Notes: generated by a model not told the origin, from the sequence alone. Shown: positions 36,464 to 46,205, counted from the first letter of the stretch. The stretch is DNA of 64,000 nt from Anaerobacillus alkalilacustris (GCF_001866005.1 NZ_MLQR01000049.1:1-64000), one strand, 5' to 3'. Numbers and translations are program-made.

Positions 36464-36948
36464 CAAGAAAAGCGCAAGCGCCTTGGTCACGAGCAGCTGC
36501 TCCTGTGCCACTCCGTTTGCTCAAGAGCAATTGTTTTCGGTGCGACGAGTAACCGCAGGAGCAATTGTTTCCGTGCGACGAGTAACCGCAGGAGCAATTG
36601 TTTCCGTGCGACGAGTAACCGCAGGAGCAATTGTTTCCGTGCGACGAGTAACCGCAGGAGCAATTGTTTCCGTGCGACGAGTAACCGCAGGAGCAATTGT
36701 TTCCGTGCGACGAGTAACCGCAGGAGCAATTGTTTCCGTGCGACGAGTAACCGCAGGAGCAATTGTTTCCGTGCGACGAGTAACCGCAGGAGCAATTGTT
36801 TCCGTGCGACGAGTAACCCGCAGGAGCAAAGCTGCATGAAGCTATTCAGAGACGTTATTCATGTAGTTATTGAAGTCAGTAGCTTGACTGAAGTGACCGA
36901 GCTCGTAGGCGCTTCCGCTAGACAGTTTCCAAACAAGGAATTTTAAAC
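36464..36948 (+). repeat. Dispersed hairpin repeat, copy E, with internal tandem array
   Basis: Head AAGAAAAGCGCAAGCGCC, tail CTAGACAGTTTCCAAACAAG. Inside lies the 33-bp tandem array at 36522-36838. The gap 36411-37081 between pdp and the first phosphorylase holds this repeat and no gene; a further degenerate fragment with GAAGGCGTTTACGC ends it near 37035. Confidence 0.75.
36522..36838. repeat. Tandem array of a 33-bp unit, about nine copies
   Basis: The unit contains GCAGGAGCAATTGTTTCC and GTGCGACGAGTAACC. The first copy differs slightly and the last is partial; the central seven are essentially identical. Because 33 is divisible by three, open frames appear on both strands with 11-residue repeats; they have no ribosome sites and are artefacts. 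The unit derives from a segment present once in copy D. Confidence 0.9.
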
Positions 36949-37081
36949 TTTCTTACCTTGCAAGAAAAATGTAATTATTAAGGTTAGGGAACTGTCGACA
37001 CTGCACCTTCCGTCTTAACGAAGGCGTTTACGCTTTAAATTAACAATTAACACACACTAGCCATTTCTTACTTTTAACCTT

Positions 37082-37903
37082 TTAAAGTTTTGGCAATACT
37101 TCTCTGACTAACTGAATAAATTTTGGTTTTGTACGATTAGCGATTTCCATAACTTGTTCATGAGTTACACCCTCTAGTTCTTCACCTATTGCCATATCGG
37201 TAATACAACTAATCCCAAGTACTTTCATCCCCATATGACTAGCAACGATCACCTCTGGAACTGTCGACATTCCTACAACATCTCCACCTAGCTTACGGAG
37301 CATAATTAACTCTGCAGCTGTCATATAGGTAGGTCCGGAAATACCTGCGTAAACTCCTTTTTGAAGTTTGAGGTTTAAGCTAATTGCAATTTCTTCAACA
37401 ACAGGAATATATTCTTTTGTATAAGCGGCACTCATGTCTGGAAAGCGCGGACCAAACTCTGTTTCATTTGGTCCAATTAATGGGTTTGTACCTGTCATAT
37501 TAATATGATCAGAAATAATCATTAAATCACCAGGTGAAAAGTCTGCATTCATTCCACCACAAGCATTAGTAATAATCATAGAGGAAACCCCTAATAGTTT
37601 CATAACCCGAACCGGAAATGTAACTTCTTGCATAGAGTAACCTTCATAAAAGTGAAATCGCCCTTGCATAGCTATGACACTTTTTCCATTTAAATCACCG
37701 ATTACTAACTGACCTTTATGACCTTCAACTGTAGAAACTGGAAAGTTAGGTATTTCTTCATAAGGAATTTCTACTCGATTTTCAATTTCATCAGCTAATT
37801 CACCTAATCCAGAACCAAGTATCAAACCTATTGAAGGTGTTATCGTTATTTTTTTCCGAATAAAACTTGCCGTTTCAGTAGCCTTATTTAAAACGTGATT
37901 CAT
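37082..37903 (-). CDS. Purine nucleoside phosphorylase paralogue with altered base pocket
   Basis: A 273-residue trimeric-type purine nucleoside phosphorylase with the phosphate loop GSGLGELADEIE, STVEGHKGQ and MQGRFHFYEGYS. In the base-binding positions it reads GPTYMTAAE where the neighbour has GPSYETPAE (Glu to Met, about residue 194) and CITDMA where the neighbour has CISNMA (Asn to Asp, about 236). In this fold the Glu and Asn select 6-oxopurines, and Asp at the second position is a feature of adenosine-type enzymes. It probably acts on a different nucleoside. Start taken at ATG 37903 after GGGAG. Confidence 0.82.
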   Translation of the reverse strand: MNHVLNKATETASFIRKKITITPSIGLILGSGLGELADEIENRVEIPYEEIPNFPVSTVEGHKGQLVIGDLNGKSVIAMQGRFHFYEGYSMQEVTFPVRVMKLLGVSSMIITNACGGMNADFSPGDLMIISDHINMTGTNPLIGPNETEFGPRFPDMSAAYTKEYIPVVEEIAISLNLKLQKGVYAGISGPTYMTAAELIMLRKLGGDVVGMSTVPEVIVASHMGMKVLGISCITDMAIGEELEGVTHEQVMEIANRTKPKFIQLVREVLPKL

Positions 37904-37921
37904 ATTTCTAACAACTCCCAC

Positions 37922-38740
37922 CTAATTCATTTCTTTTACTATTTCTTTTACAAATGTTAAAAAGTTTGTTTTTACTTTTTCAGTCGTTTCAATGACTTCA
38001 TCATGAGTTAGTGGCTGATCTAAAATTCCTGCAGCCATATTTGATATACAAGAAATACCGAGAACTCTAATATTTGAATGCCTAGCAACAATAACCTCTG
38101 GAACAGTAGACATTCCTACTGCATCACCACCAAGCGTTCGCAACATCCGAATTTCAGCAGGAGTTTCATATGAAGGGCCTGTATTTCCAACATAAACGCC
38201 TTCTTTAATATCTATATTTAATTTTTGTGATTGAACTTTAGCTAATTCGATCAATTCTTTACAATAGGCGTTTGACAAATCAGGAAAACGAACCCCATGT
38301 TCTCGATTATTTGGCCCTATTAAAGGGTTATTCCCCATATTATTGATATGATCTGTTATTAACATTAAATCACCAGGGCTAAAATTTTCGTTTATTCCGC
38401 CAGCAGCATTTGTAACAATTAGATTTTTCACACCTAGTTCCTTCATCACACGAACCGGGAAGGTCACCTTTTCCAAAGAATATCCTTCGTAGTAGTGAAA
38501 TCTTCCTTGCATGGCTATCACTTGTTTATTTTGAAGCTGACCAATAACTAATTGACCAGCATGCCCTTCCACTGTAGAAATCGGAAATCCAGGAATTTCG
38601 TTATAAGGGATTTTAATTGAATTTTCAATTTCGTCTGCTAATACACCAAGTCCGGAACCCAAAATCAGACCAATTTCAGGTTGAATAGAAACTTTTTCTT
38701 TTAAAAATGCGATTGTTTCATTCATCTTTTTCACGTCCAT
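37922..38740 (-). CDS. punA: Purine nucleoside phosphorylase (inosine/guanosine type)
   Basis: A 272-residue enzyme with [29 protein letters not shown] (Glu 192) and [19 protein letters not shown] (Asn 234), the full 6-oxopurine pocket. It cleaves inosine, guanosine and deoxy forms with phosphate. It overlaps the deoB end by up to 23 bases; an alternative ATG at 38725 gives a shorter overlap. Equivalent to pupG beside drm in B. subtilis. Confidence 0.94.
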   Translation of the reverse strand: MDVKKMNETIAFLKEKVSIQPEIGLILGSGLGVLADEIENSIKIPYNEIPGFPISTVEGHAGQLVIGQLQNKQVIAMQGRFHYYEGYSLEKVTFPVRVMKELGVKNLIVTNAAGGINENFSPGDLMLITDHINNMGNNPLIGPNNREHGVRFPDLSNAYCKELIELAKVQSQKLNIDIKEGVYVGNTGPSYETPAEIRMLRTLGGDAVGMSTVPEVIVARHSNIRVLGISCISNMAAGILDQPLTHDEVIETTEKVKTNFLTFVKEIVKEMN

Positions 38741-39926
38741 TTCTAATTTCGTTCAAAAAACTTTTACCATACTGAGGCATTTTCACGTTAAAGTTCTCAG
38801 CAATTGTTGCACCAATATCAGCAAATGTACTTCTAACCCCTAGATCAATACCAACTGTTTGACTTTTATCATATACAATTAAGGGAACATATTCTCGTGT
38901 ATGATCTGTACCTGGATGGACTGGGTCATTACCATGGTCAGCAGTTATGATTAATAAATCATCTTCCTGTAGTTTTTCTATTACTTCAGGTAACCTTACA
39001 TCATATTCCTCCAGCGCTTTACCGTAACCAATTGGATCTCTTCGATGACCAAATATTGCGTCAAAATCAACTAAATTTAAAAAGCTTAAACCTGTGAACT
39101 CCATATCTATTGACTCAACTAATTTATCCATTCCATCCATGTTTGAAATAGTTCTTAAAGCCTTTGTAATTCCTTCACCGTCATAAATATCAGAAATCTT
39201 TCCAATCGCTATCGAATCATACCCATTATCTTGAAGTTCGTTCATCACCGTACGTTCAAAAGGTTTTAGGGCATAGTCATGACGATTAGGTGTCCTTTTC
39301 CAAGCCCCTGGCTTTCCTACAAATGGTCTAGCGATGATCCTACCAACCATATATTTTTCGTCTAACGTTAACTCTCTAGCAATTTTACAAATACGGTATA
39401 ATTCCTCTAAAGGAACGACTTCCTCATGCGCCGCGATTTGTAAAACTGAGTCCGCAGACGTATAAACAATTAAAGCACCACTTTTCATGTGTTCCTCAGC
39501 CAATTCGTCTAAAATTTCTGTTCCAGATGCAGGTTTATTACCAATAATTTTTCTATTTGAACGTTTTTCTAATTCTTCAATAAGTACACTAGGAAACCCT
39601 TCTGGAAATGTACGAAATGGAGTATCAATTTTTAACCCCATAATTTCCCAATGTCCTGTCATTGTATCTTTACCATTTGAAGCTTCTTGCATTTTACCGT
39701 AATATGCAAGTGGAGAGCTTACTTTTTCAATTCCCTTAATTTTCTCTATATTGCCTAGTCCTAATTTTTCCATATTGGGCATATGTAATCCATTCATTTT
39801 TTCAGCTATATGTCCAAGTGTATTGGCTCCGAAATCGCCAAACTTATCGGCATCAGGTGCCTCACCTATACCAACTGAATCCATAACTAGAAGAAAAATT
39901 CTTTTATAACAAATATTTTTCATCAT
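38718..39926 (-). CDS. deoB: Phosphopentomutase
   Basis: A 402-residue alkaline-phosphatase-superfamily mutase with the metal-binding N-terminus [16 protein letters not shown], the nucleophile region [11 protein letters not shown], and ITADHGNDP plus [11 protein letters not shown]. It interconverts ribose- or deoxyribose-1-phosphate and 5-phosphate, feeding sugars released by the phosphorylases into central metabolism. Ribosome site GGGAGGAG. Confidence 0.96.
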   Translation of the reverse strand: MMKNICYKRIFLLVMDSVGIGEAPDADKFGDFGANTLGHIAEKMNGLHMPNMEKLGLGNIEKIKGIEKVSSPLAYYGKMQEASNGKDTMTGHWEIMGLKIDTPFRTFPEGFPSVLIEELEKRSNRKIIGNKPASGTEILDELAEEHMKSGALIVYTSADSVLQIAAHEEVVPLEELYRICKIARELTLDEKYMVGRIIARPFVGKPGAWKRTPNRHDYALKPFERTVMNELQDNGYDSIAIGKISDIYDGEGITKALRTISNMDGMDKLVESIDMEFTGLSFLNLVDFDAIFGHRRDPIGYGKALEEYDVRLPEVIEKLQEDDLLIITADHGNDPVHPGTDHTREYVPLIVYDKSQTVGIDLGVRSTFADIGATIAENFNVKMPQYGKSFLNEIRNGREKDE

Positions 39927-40128
39927 ATACTCCTCCCTATTATCATAAGAAATTTATAAACTTCTATCGTTTTACACCGTTACTATACCCATGTACTGCT
40001 AAAATAATTGTTTACGGGTTATACGAATGAAGAAGTCGGAAGTCAGACAACTATATTGATTAGAAATGTTGGCGAAAGCTTAGTTATTAGATAACCGTTA
40101 TCAACATTTCGTAATTCACAAAATAATT

Positions 40129-41019
40129 TTATGCCCTTGGGTGAAAATGAGAATATACATCTTTTAATCTCAATTTTGTAACATGTGTATAAATTTGTGT
40201 GGTAGAAATATCAGCATGTCCTAACATTTCTTGTACCGCTCGCAGGTCAGCACCGTTTTCCAACAAATGGGTGGCAAAAGAGTGCCGCAATGTGTGAGGT
40301 GTAAGCTCTTTTTCTATTCTCGCTTCATTACCTACTTTCTTTAATATCTTCCAAAAACCTTGCCTTGATAGACTTTCACCATGGTGATTAACAAATAGAA
40401 AGTCATGTTTCTTCTTTTTGGTTAATACCGGTCTAGCAAATTCAATATAGGTAGCTAGTGCTTTTGTAGCTAGTTTGCCAATGGGGATAATTCTTTCTTT
40501 ATTTCCTTTCCCAATACAACGAATAAACCCCATTGTTAAATGAATATCTTGTTGTTTTAACGCACAAAGCTCTGAAACACGCATCCCAGTTGCATACAAC
40601 AACTCTAGCATCGCTTTATTTCTTCTATCAAATTCTGAGCTAGTACATGGTGCATTTAATAGTGCTTCAACTTCATCAAAAGACAATACTTTAGGTAACT
40701 TTCTCTCTAGTTTTGGTGTTTCAATATGTACAGAGGGATCATTATTCGTTATTCGTTCTCTTAACAAAAATTGATGAAATGAACGTATTGATGCTATTGT
40801 TCTAGCAATCGTCGCTCTGGATTTCCCATTTTCTTTTAAATAATACAAGTAATTCATGATTAAGATCCGCGTTACATTATTTAAAGAAATTATTTGCTCT
40901 ACATTGATTAGATAGCGAGTATAGTTTTGTAAGTCTCTCCTATAAGAAACAATCGTATTTTCTGCAAGGCCTTTTTCAACAATAATGAAGTGGAGGAAAT
41001 CTTCTATTTTATTATTCAT
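40129..41019 (-). CDS. xerD: Site-specific tyrosine recombinase XerD
   Basis: A 296-residue recombinase with a full catalytic set: Arg in [39 protein letters not shown]. With XerC it resolves chromosome dimers at dif. Chromosomal position next to deoB and yqzK is conserved, unlike the mobile recombinases at 7636-10858. Confidence 0.95.
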   Translation of the reverse strand: MNNKIEDFLHFIIVEKGLAENTIVSYRRDLQNYTRYLINVEQIISLNNVTRILIMNYLYYLKENGKSRATIARTIASIRSFHQFLLRERITNNDPSVHIETPKLERKLPKVLSFDEVEALLNAPCTSSEFDRRNKAMLELLYATGMRVSELCALKQQDIHLTMGFIRCIGKGNKERIIPIGKLATKALATYIEFARPVLTKKKKHDFLFVNHHGESLSRQGFWKILKKVGNEARIEKELTPHTLRHSFATHLLENGADLRAVQEMLGHADISTTQIYTHVTKLRLKDVYSHFHPRA

Positions 41020-41043
41020 ATCTAACTCCTAAATATAGTTAAA

Positions 41044-41277
41044 CTACTCCCCAAATTGATAAAAAAACATCAGACGATTTAAAAATCCATCTTGTTGTTG
41101 ATGTTCATTCATTTGAACAACCTTTATGGCGCGCCCTTTTGGTTCATCATAACGGTGATAGCTTTGATATTCCTGACTCACCCATAGAATACCATAATAA
41201 AACAATAACGTGCACCCCATAAAAAGTAGAAATACCCGAATAGTATCCCAAGCTATAGAAAAAAAGTTTTTAAACAT
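41044..41277 (-). CDS. yqzK: DUF4227 family protein YqzK
   Basis: A 77-residue protein with one transmembrane helix (about 12-32) and an acidic/polar tail, matching YqzK in length and position between xerD and fur. Function unknown. It is 24 bases upstream of xerD and probably cotranscribed. Confidence 0.75.
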   Translation of the reverse strand: MFKNFFSIAWDTIRVFLLFMGCTLLFYYGILWVSQEYQSYHRYDEPKGRAIKVVQMNEHQQQDGFLNRLMFFYQFGE

Positions 41278-41375
41278 AAATAATACCTCCTAAAACAATA
41301 CCTAAATACATACTTAGTACAAGATATGCCAAAAACAAGAGGCTCTATACCTTTAAATTGGAATTTTTTATTCAA

Positions 41376-41495
41376 TGAATTTCATAATCCATTATTTTCG
41401 CCACTAAGAAACTATATCTAGTTACACTAGATCACCCATAACTAGATATAGAATTTTGGCTTGTTTTAGGTAATTGTCTCGTATTATATAAATTT
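41376..41495. repeat. Palindromic mini-element, copy 2
   Basis: Starts TGAATTTCATA with TATTTTCGCCACT, like the element at 15698, but its inner arms are different: CTATATCTAGTTA (41412-41424) with TAACTAGATATAG (41439-41451). The right part TTTTAGGTAATT is also shared. It occupies most of the 330-base gap between fur and yqzK. Confidence 0.55.
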
Positions 41496-41583
41496 CAATG
41501 CTGAATCTGTTATATTCAGAACTTACTTATTCCTAAAGTTAGTAAATTTATAAAAGGAAGTTTATAATTTCTGATAATGAGAA

Positions 41584-41609
41584 AACCTTCCCTAATAATA
41601 AGGAAGGTT
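41584..41609 (-). terminator. Terminator overlapping the fur stop
   Basis: AACCTTCC and GGAAGGTT flank ten bases, with a T-rich 3' side on the minus strand. Confidence 0.75.
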
Positions 41610-42057
41610 AAGTAGGGGAATTTTCTTGGCAACGACTACAAACCCCATGAAATGTTAATCTGTGATCTTTTATTTTAAAGTTCCAATTCTCTTCCACCAC
41701 TTTTTCTACATCACCTAATAAATCTTCTTGAATTTCATCTACTGCACCACATTCAATACATACTAAGTGATGATGAAAATGTGCAGCTCCTTCTTGACGT
41801 AAATCATAACGTGAAACACCATCACCGAAATTAATTTTATCTACAACTTTTAATTCACTAAGTAGTTCTAGAGTTCGGTAAACCGTAGCTAATCCTATTT
41901 CAGGTGCTTTTTCTTTCACTAACAGATATACGTCTTCTGCACTTAAATGATCATCTTCATGTTCTAATAATACACGAACTGTCGCCTCTCGTTGTGGAGT
42001 AAGCTTGTAGCTTTGAGAATGCAACTGTTTCTTAATTCGTTCAATTCTTTTTTCCAT
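41608..42057 (-). CDS. fur: Ferric uptake regulator family repressor
   Basis: A 149-residue Fur-family protein with an N-terminal winged helix (LTPQREATVRVLLE), the metal site HFHHHLVCIECG and the C-terminal zinc Cys pair CSRC. Position next to spoIIM and xerD supports Fur rather than PerR or Zur. It represses iron-uptake genes with Fe(II) as corepressor. Confidence 0.9.
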   Translation of the reverse strand: MEKRIERIKKQLHSQSYKLTPQREATVRVLLEHEDDHLSAEDVYLLVKEKAPEIGLATVYRTLELLSELKVVDKINFGDGVSRYDLRQEGAAHFHHHLVCIECGAVDEIQEDLLGDVEKVVEENWNFKIKDHRLTFHGVCSRCQENSPT

Positions 42058-42182
42058 ACCTTTATTGCCCCTCCCGAAAGCCGATTAAGTAGCTTAATTA
42101 TACTCAATAAAAGAAAAGGGGTCAAATTAAAATCATTACAATAATTAGATTAGAATAAACATTAATTTAAAATATTTATAAT

Positions 42183-42827
42183 CTACATTAAATTTACTAC
42201 CATTCTCATTAAATTCGGAGATACATATGCCTCAAACGCTGAAGCAACGGCTAATAATGCACCAATACATAATACTAATGCTGAATAGCGTAAAAAGTGT
42301 TGAAAAATGGGCTCATGACTTCGTTTAATAAATTGTTGTCGAACCATTTTTAATGAAAATGCTACCGAAGCTGTTGCCACAATGATATATGCTGGAACTA
42401 AAATAAAATTTTGTGGCATTACTGATGTAAAGGAAAGCATGAAACCATTCATGCCTAACTGATTCACTAAAAAACCAACAGTGAATCCCACAACGACCCC
42501 CTTAATAAATAATAAAATTAATATGATTGGAAGTCCTATAATAGAAAGCCCTAATACCCACATCAAGCCAATATTTTTCAGGTAATGAGCAAAACTTTGT
42601 GAAAACATTGCTCCTGAATCTGCTAATTGTCCTTCTGAAACCTGTCCAAAAAACTGATTTAAATATATATGAAGGTCATGCCTTTGATTTAAACTTAAAC
42701 TATTAACAATAATGGCACCAAATATTATCCCAATTAAGAATAATACAATCGTAAATATATAAATAGAACGATTTTCTTCAATGTGATAAGCAATAGCTTG
42801 ACCAATTCCAACAGGCTTTCTTCTCAT
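42183..42827 (-). CDS. spoIIM: Stage II sporulation protein M
   Basis: A 214-residue membrane protein with five hydrophobic segments, FMLSFTSVMPQNFI and the N-terminal RSIYIFTIVLFLIGIIFGA. With SpoIID and SpoIIP it thins septal peptidoglycan and drives engulfment. The ATG at 42827 follows GAGGAGGAG; the in-frame TTG upstream is part of that site. Confidence 0.93.
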   Translation of the reverse strand: MRRKPVGIGQAIAYHIEENRSIYIFTIVLFLIGIIFGAIIVNSLSLNQRHDLHIYLNQFFGQVSEGQLADSGAMFSQSFAHYLKNIGLMWVLGLSIIGLPIILILLFIKGVVVGFTVGFLVNQLGMNGFMLSFTSVMPQNFILVPAYIIVATASVAFSLKMVRQQFIKRSHEPIFQHFLRYSALVLCIGALLAVASAFEAYVSPNLMRMVVNLM

Positions 42828-42858
42828 CGTTCTCCTCCTCAACTATTCTTCGTTACTC

Positions 42859-42888
42859 TACTCTATGAAAAAAAATCGACTTCTATGA
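42859..42888 (-). promoter_or_regulatory. Candidate sigma-E promoter of spoIIM
   Basis: Minus-strand TCATAGA, 14 bases, CATAGAGTA, 32 bases upstream of the start. The -35 part matches only five of seven and overlaps the neighbouring terminator stem. spoIIM is sigma-E dependent in B. subtilis. Confidence 0.4.
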
Positions 42889-42910
42889 CAATTAATAGAA
42901 ATCGATTTTT
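42871..42910 (-). terminator. Terminator after the endonuclease Q gene
   Basis: AAAAATCGACTTCTAT pairs with ATAGAAATCGATTTTT with one mismatch, between the endonuclease gene and spoIIM. Confidence 0.75.
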
Positions 42911-42958
42911 CATATTCATACGATTTTAAATTTTCCATTTAGGAAAGACGGTGAATTA

Positions 42959-44146
42959 TTATTTAATTTTCCCATACTTTCCTCCGCCCCCCTGCTTTAA
43001 TGATAGCTCTCCCATTCTTGCTTTAATAATAAGGTCTACAATATTCATTGGTACCACTTGCTGTAAATCTTCTTGGGACACATCGTGGATAATGTTCATA
43101 TCTGTTTTAAATCGTTGTCGTAATTTTTGTAATGTTTTTGGACCAACACCTGGAATAAATTGCAAAGGAACTTGATGTATATAAGGAGGACGTAATTTTT
43201 TAAGTTTTTTAACACTTTGATTTACTTCTACTATTTCTTTTATCCTTGCCGAAACCCCTTTCACAAAATGGCGATGCCCACAACCTGGACACGTTTGTAG
43301 CATTTCATTAGTAACAGGTTCCATACAACGTTCACAAGTTGTTTGATAGTATTTTCCGAGTTGTGGATCTAAACCAAAATTACACTCAACCTTCCTCCCA
43401 TTCAAGTTTTTTATTGCCATTTCTAATTCATAAAAACTAGGTTGTTGCATTATTATTTTTTGATATTCACGTGCTATATTTGCTAAAGAATGAGCATCAG
43501 AATTTGTTAAAAACGTAAATTTGTATAACTCTTCTATCTGATTTGCCATGGTAGTATCAGAGCTTAGACCTAGTTCAATTGCATCTATCCATTCCGGATT
43601 AAAAACCTCAGTTAAACTTCTTTCTACACCTCTACCATAGAGACTCTTAAAAGGGGTAAAAACATGAGCAGGGATAAAAAGACCACCTAGTTCTTTTACT
43701 TTTTCTTGTAATAGAACGCCTTCCTCATATATCCGTTGAGAACTTAAAGTAATATTTGTAACCCTAATGGAAAACCATTCTGAGAATTGTTTCATTGTTT
43801 TTAAATAAGGAAAATAAACAAGGACATGAATAGGTCCCTTACTCTTTTTGTCATACACTTCTATTTCAGAACCTAAAACAAAGGAAATCTTTCCTTTATA
43901 ACAAAGACCACCTTGTTTATTTTCTTTAAGGATTTCTTTTTCTAATAAACAATCAATTTGTGCTAATACTTCTGGTACATGACAATCAATTATACCAATT
44001 AAATCTAATCCTTTAATATCAACAGCTTCATTTAAAACTCTTTCCAATGTTAATGATTTCGATGCTGTAATTTTTACTGGTTTACCAGAAGCGGTTGCTC
44101 CTAAATGAATATGTAAATCTACAAAAAAGGACTTTAAATGACTCAA
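42959..44146 (-). CDS. yqxK: Endonuclease Q family DNA repair nuclease
   Basis: About 395 residues: a PHP domain at the N-terminus (FVDLHIHLG, IGIIDCHVPEV, FLTNSDAHS), a four-Cys zinc finger (CERCMEPV, CPGCGHRH, about residues 273-295) and a helix-hairpin-helix-like C-terminus (FIPGVGPKTLQKLRQ). EndoQ cuts DNA 5' of deaminated bases such as hypoxanthine and uracil. The likely start is TTG 44146, eight bases after GGTGG in the end of nudF. Confidence 0.85.
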   Translation of the reverse strand: MSHLKSFFVDLHIHLGATASGKPVKITASKSLTLERVLNEAVDIKGLDLIGIIDCHVPEVLAQIDCLLEKEILKENKQGGLCYKGKISFVLGSEIEVYDKKSKGPIHVLVYFPYLKTMKQFSEWFSIRVTNITLSSQRIYEEGVLLQEKVKELGGLFIPAHVFTPFKSLYGRGVERSLTEVFNPEWIDAIELGLSSDTTMANQIEELYKFTFLTNSDAHSLANIAREYQKIIMQQPSFYELEMAIKNLNGRKVECNFGLDPQLGKYYQTTCERCMEPVTNEMLQTCPGCGHRHFVKGVSARIKEIVEVNQSVKKLKKLRPPYIHQVPLQFIPGVGPKTLQKLRQRFKTDMNIIHDVSQEDLQQVVPMNIVDLIIKARMGELSLKQGGGGKYGKIK

Positions 44147-44151
44147 TATGA

Positions 44152-44691
44152 TCAACCACCATTAAGTTTTAAATACTGAATTGCAAACACTGTTTTTGCA
44201 TCATGAATAACTTGCTTTTCAATCAATTCTTCCGCTTCATCCAACGTGACTTCTATAACTTCTAAGAATTCGTCCTCATCACAATTTACTTCACCTAGTT
44301 CCATTTCATTCGTAAAATAAATATAGACTAATTCATTTGCAAAGCCAGGCGAAGTATAAAAAGATGTAACTAATTTTAAATCTTTCGGTCTATAGCCCGT
44401 TTCTTCTTCAAGTTCTCGCTTAGCACACTCTAACGGGTCTTCACCTGGTTCCAATTTTCCAGCAGGTATCTCAACAAGTTCCTTTTCTAATGGCTTTCGA
44501 AATTGGTTAATTAGCAATATTTTTTTATCCTTAGTTACAGCAATAACTGCTACTGCACCAGGGTGTTTTATAATTTCACGCTTACTATGTTCTCCGTTAG
44601 GAAGCTCTACATCTTGAACCTCTAAATCAATTATTCTTCCTTTAAAAATTGATTGTGTAGATATCGTTTTTTCATAAAATTTATATGTCAT
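44152..44691 (-). CDS. nudF: ADP-ribose pyrophosphatase (Nudix)
   Basis: A 179-residue Nudix hydrolase with the Nudix box GKLEPGEDPLECAKRELEEE (near residues 76-95) followed by TG. It hydrolyses ADP-ribose to AMP and ribose-5-phosphate. The ATG at 44691 is eight bases from GAGGAG. Translationally linked to the endonuclease gene. Confidence 0.93.
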   Translation of the reverse strand: MTYKFYEKTISTQSIFKGRIIDLEVQDVELPNGEHSKREIIKHPGAVAVIAVTKDKKILLINQFRKPLEKELVEIPAGKLEPGEDPLECAKRELEEETGYRPKDLKLVTSFYTSPGFANELVYIYFTNEMELGEVNCDEDEFLEVIEVTLDEAEELIEKQVIHDAKTVFAIQYLKLNGG

Positions 44692-44770
44692 TTCAAACAC
44701 TCCTCACATTAATTTAACTACAACACCTTTTCTCTTCAAGAAAAAAATTTTAGGATTTTGAAACAAAGAG

Positions 44771-44800
44771 TACTATTACCCAAAACCCCTTCATACAGTT
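44771..44800 (+). promoter_or_regulatory. Sigma-E-type promoter of mciZ
   Basis: TACTATT, exactly 14 bases, CATACAGTT, a close match to the sigma-E consensus. The transcript would begin near 44808 and meet the mciZ ribosome site AAGGGAG about 30 bases later. Sigma-E control of mciZ is known in B. subtilis. Confidence 0.65.
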
Positions 44801-44853
44801 TATCATAGCTTGTCTCTTTTAATTGACAGGCACTTGAAGGGAGACGATGTAAA

Positions 44854-44988
44854 GTGAAAATTTACGTTCAAGAACAACGTGTAACGTTAGTAGGAAAAGC
44901 CTGGCAAATAAACTATATGTTAAAAAAATATATGAAAAAATATACAACTGTACAAGAATGGATCGATGAACAAAAGTCAAAATGTTAG
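44854..44988 (+). CDS. mciZ: Mother cell inhibitor of FtsZ, MciZ
   Basis: A 44-residue peptide starting at GTG, with the core VTLVGKAWQI, then TVQEWI near the end. This matches MciZ of B. subtilis (VVLVGKAWEI, YVKDWI), a short peptide that caps FtsZ filaments and blocks Z-ring formation in the mother cell. Position beside nudF and yqkF fits. Ribosome site AAGGGAG lies ten bases upstream; an intervening ATG is followed at once by a stop. Convergent with the DUF3866 gene, three bases apart. Confidence 0.85.
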   Translation: MKIYVQEQRVTLVGKAWQINYMLKKYMKKYTTVQEWIDEQKSKC

Positions 44989-44991
44989 ATT

Positions 44992-46056
44992 TTAATCGAT
45001 AACCCATTTGATTGCTCCAGCAACCCCTAAAAAAAAGATGGGATCATCTTCATATTTTCTACCCATTGTTTGAATTGGAACGGCACTATTTTTAAGTCCA
45101 TGTAATACTAACTCTTCTAGGGGCTCTCTTTGTAACCAACGAATAGTATGTTTCAATTGGAGCTCCTCAATTTGCTTATTGATCTTATTTCCAATACTGC
45201 CAATAATAATGGGGAGTGGCAAAATACATTTTGCATAAGTAAATTCCATCATAGGTGTAATTGTATGATGACTAATCCCCAGGTGCCGCTCACGTTTATC
45301 GGACTCAGAAAGCCTCGGCACCCAAACTGGCAAACCCTCTAAGCTACTAATAATATTAGCCCATGAAGCTTGAACGATGCCGCTATACCCATACCGAGTG
45401 TTGGTTCCTACTACACCAGGTCCTAAAGTAACAAATATAAGGTCTGCTTTTAGAACCTTTGTTGCAAACTGCAAAGCAGTTGGAAGGTTTACAGCTTCAT
45501 ATGTCCCTCCAAAGGCTTGACCAATAGTTATCGTTGAAAAGCGCTCATCATCCTTTAATGCTCGGATATGACTACTTAAGCTTAACGGAATACTAGCCTC
45601 ATCACTAACTATTACTACCATCCTACCTCCTTTATTAAGAAAATCCATAGCCCAAAAACAAATAGGGATCATACTATGTAGTTCCCCAATTAGTACTTTC
45701 TTTCCTTCTAAAGAAAATGGTTCTTTGAACAAGTCATGATATAAACTTTCTTGAGCTTCCACCGCCAATACGCTGTGCTGACTTGGCAAATATCGCGACT
45801 TCATAATATGTCCTTCTGGAATAACTTTGGTTACTGGCATAGAACGAATAACAGAAGTAACTATATCCATTCCTCCAGTACCTAACTTAAGCGTAGTAGA
45901 AGTAACATTGACGATAATTTCTTCATTTTTACTTGCTCTAGGAGTAATAGTTAGGTATGACAATGCTTTTTTAGCACCATCAGAAGTTTTTAATATCTGT
46001 ATTTCTTCATCCTCATAAATAATATCTTCAACCAGCACTTTTTTCTCTATATACAT
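44992..46056 (-). CDS. DUF3866 family protein
   Basis: A 354-residue soluble protein of the DUF3866 family (KLGTGGMDIVTSVI, VEAQESLYHDL, VTLGPGVVGTNTRYGYSGI). Function unknown; the GPGVVGTNT segment suggests a phosphate- or nucleotide-binding loop, which is only inference. The ATG at 46056 is eight bases after GAGGAG. It is conserved near nudF and mciZ in Bacillaceae. Confidence 0.8.
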   Translation of the reverse strand: MYIEKKVLVEDIIYEDEEIQILKTSDGAKKALSYLTITPRASKNEEIIVNVTSTTLKLGTGGMDIVTSVIRSMPVTKVIPEGHIMKSRYLPSQHSVLAVEAQESLYHDLFKEPFSLEGKKVLIGELHSMIPICFWAMDFLNKGGRMVVIVSDEASIPLSLSSHIRALKDDERFSTITIGQAFGGTYEAVNLPTALQFATKVLKADLIFVTLGPGVVGTNTRYGYSGIVQASWANIISSLEGLPVWVPRLSESDKRERHLGISHHTITPMMEFTYAKCILPLPIIIGSIGNKINKQIEELQLKHTIRWLQREPLEELVLHGLKNSAVPIQTMGRKYEDDPIFFLGVAGAIKWVID

Positions 46057-46205
46057 AATGAAACTCCTCAATTATTTATTCCATATTATCACAATATCAC
46101 CAGTATTTCCTTTAAAATGGGAATTAATCTAATTGTTTGCTCTGAAATTCCAATATTGATATTGTATGGGTAAAAATACTAAAATATTATCAAGAGGTGA
46201 AGTAC

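Noticed and set aside
36522-36838. Possible CRISPR array
   Set aside because: The 33-bp units are directly contiguous, with no variable spacers, and no cas genes are nearby.
36483-36839. Open reading frames on both strands with 11-residue repeats (SVRRVTAGAIV, LLVARKQLLLR)
   Set aside because: They arise because the tandem unit is 33 bp and contains no stops in several frames. No ribosome site, mirrored on both strands, and the DNA belongs to a non-coding dispersed repeat.
44819-45007. 62-residue frame on the minus strand
   Set aside because: It is antisense to mciZ, which has a recognisable sequence, ribosome site and promoter.
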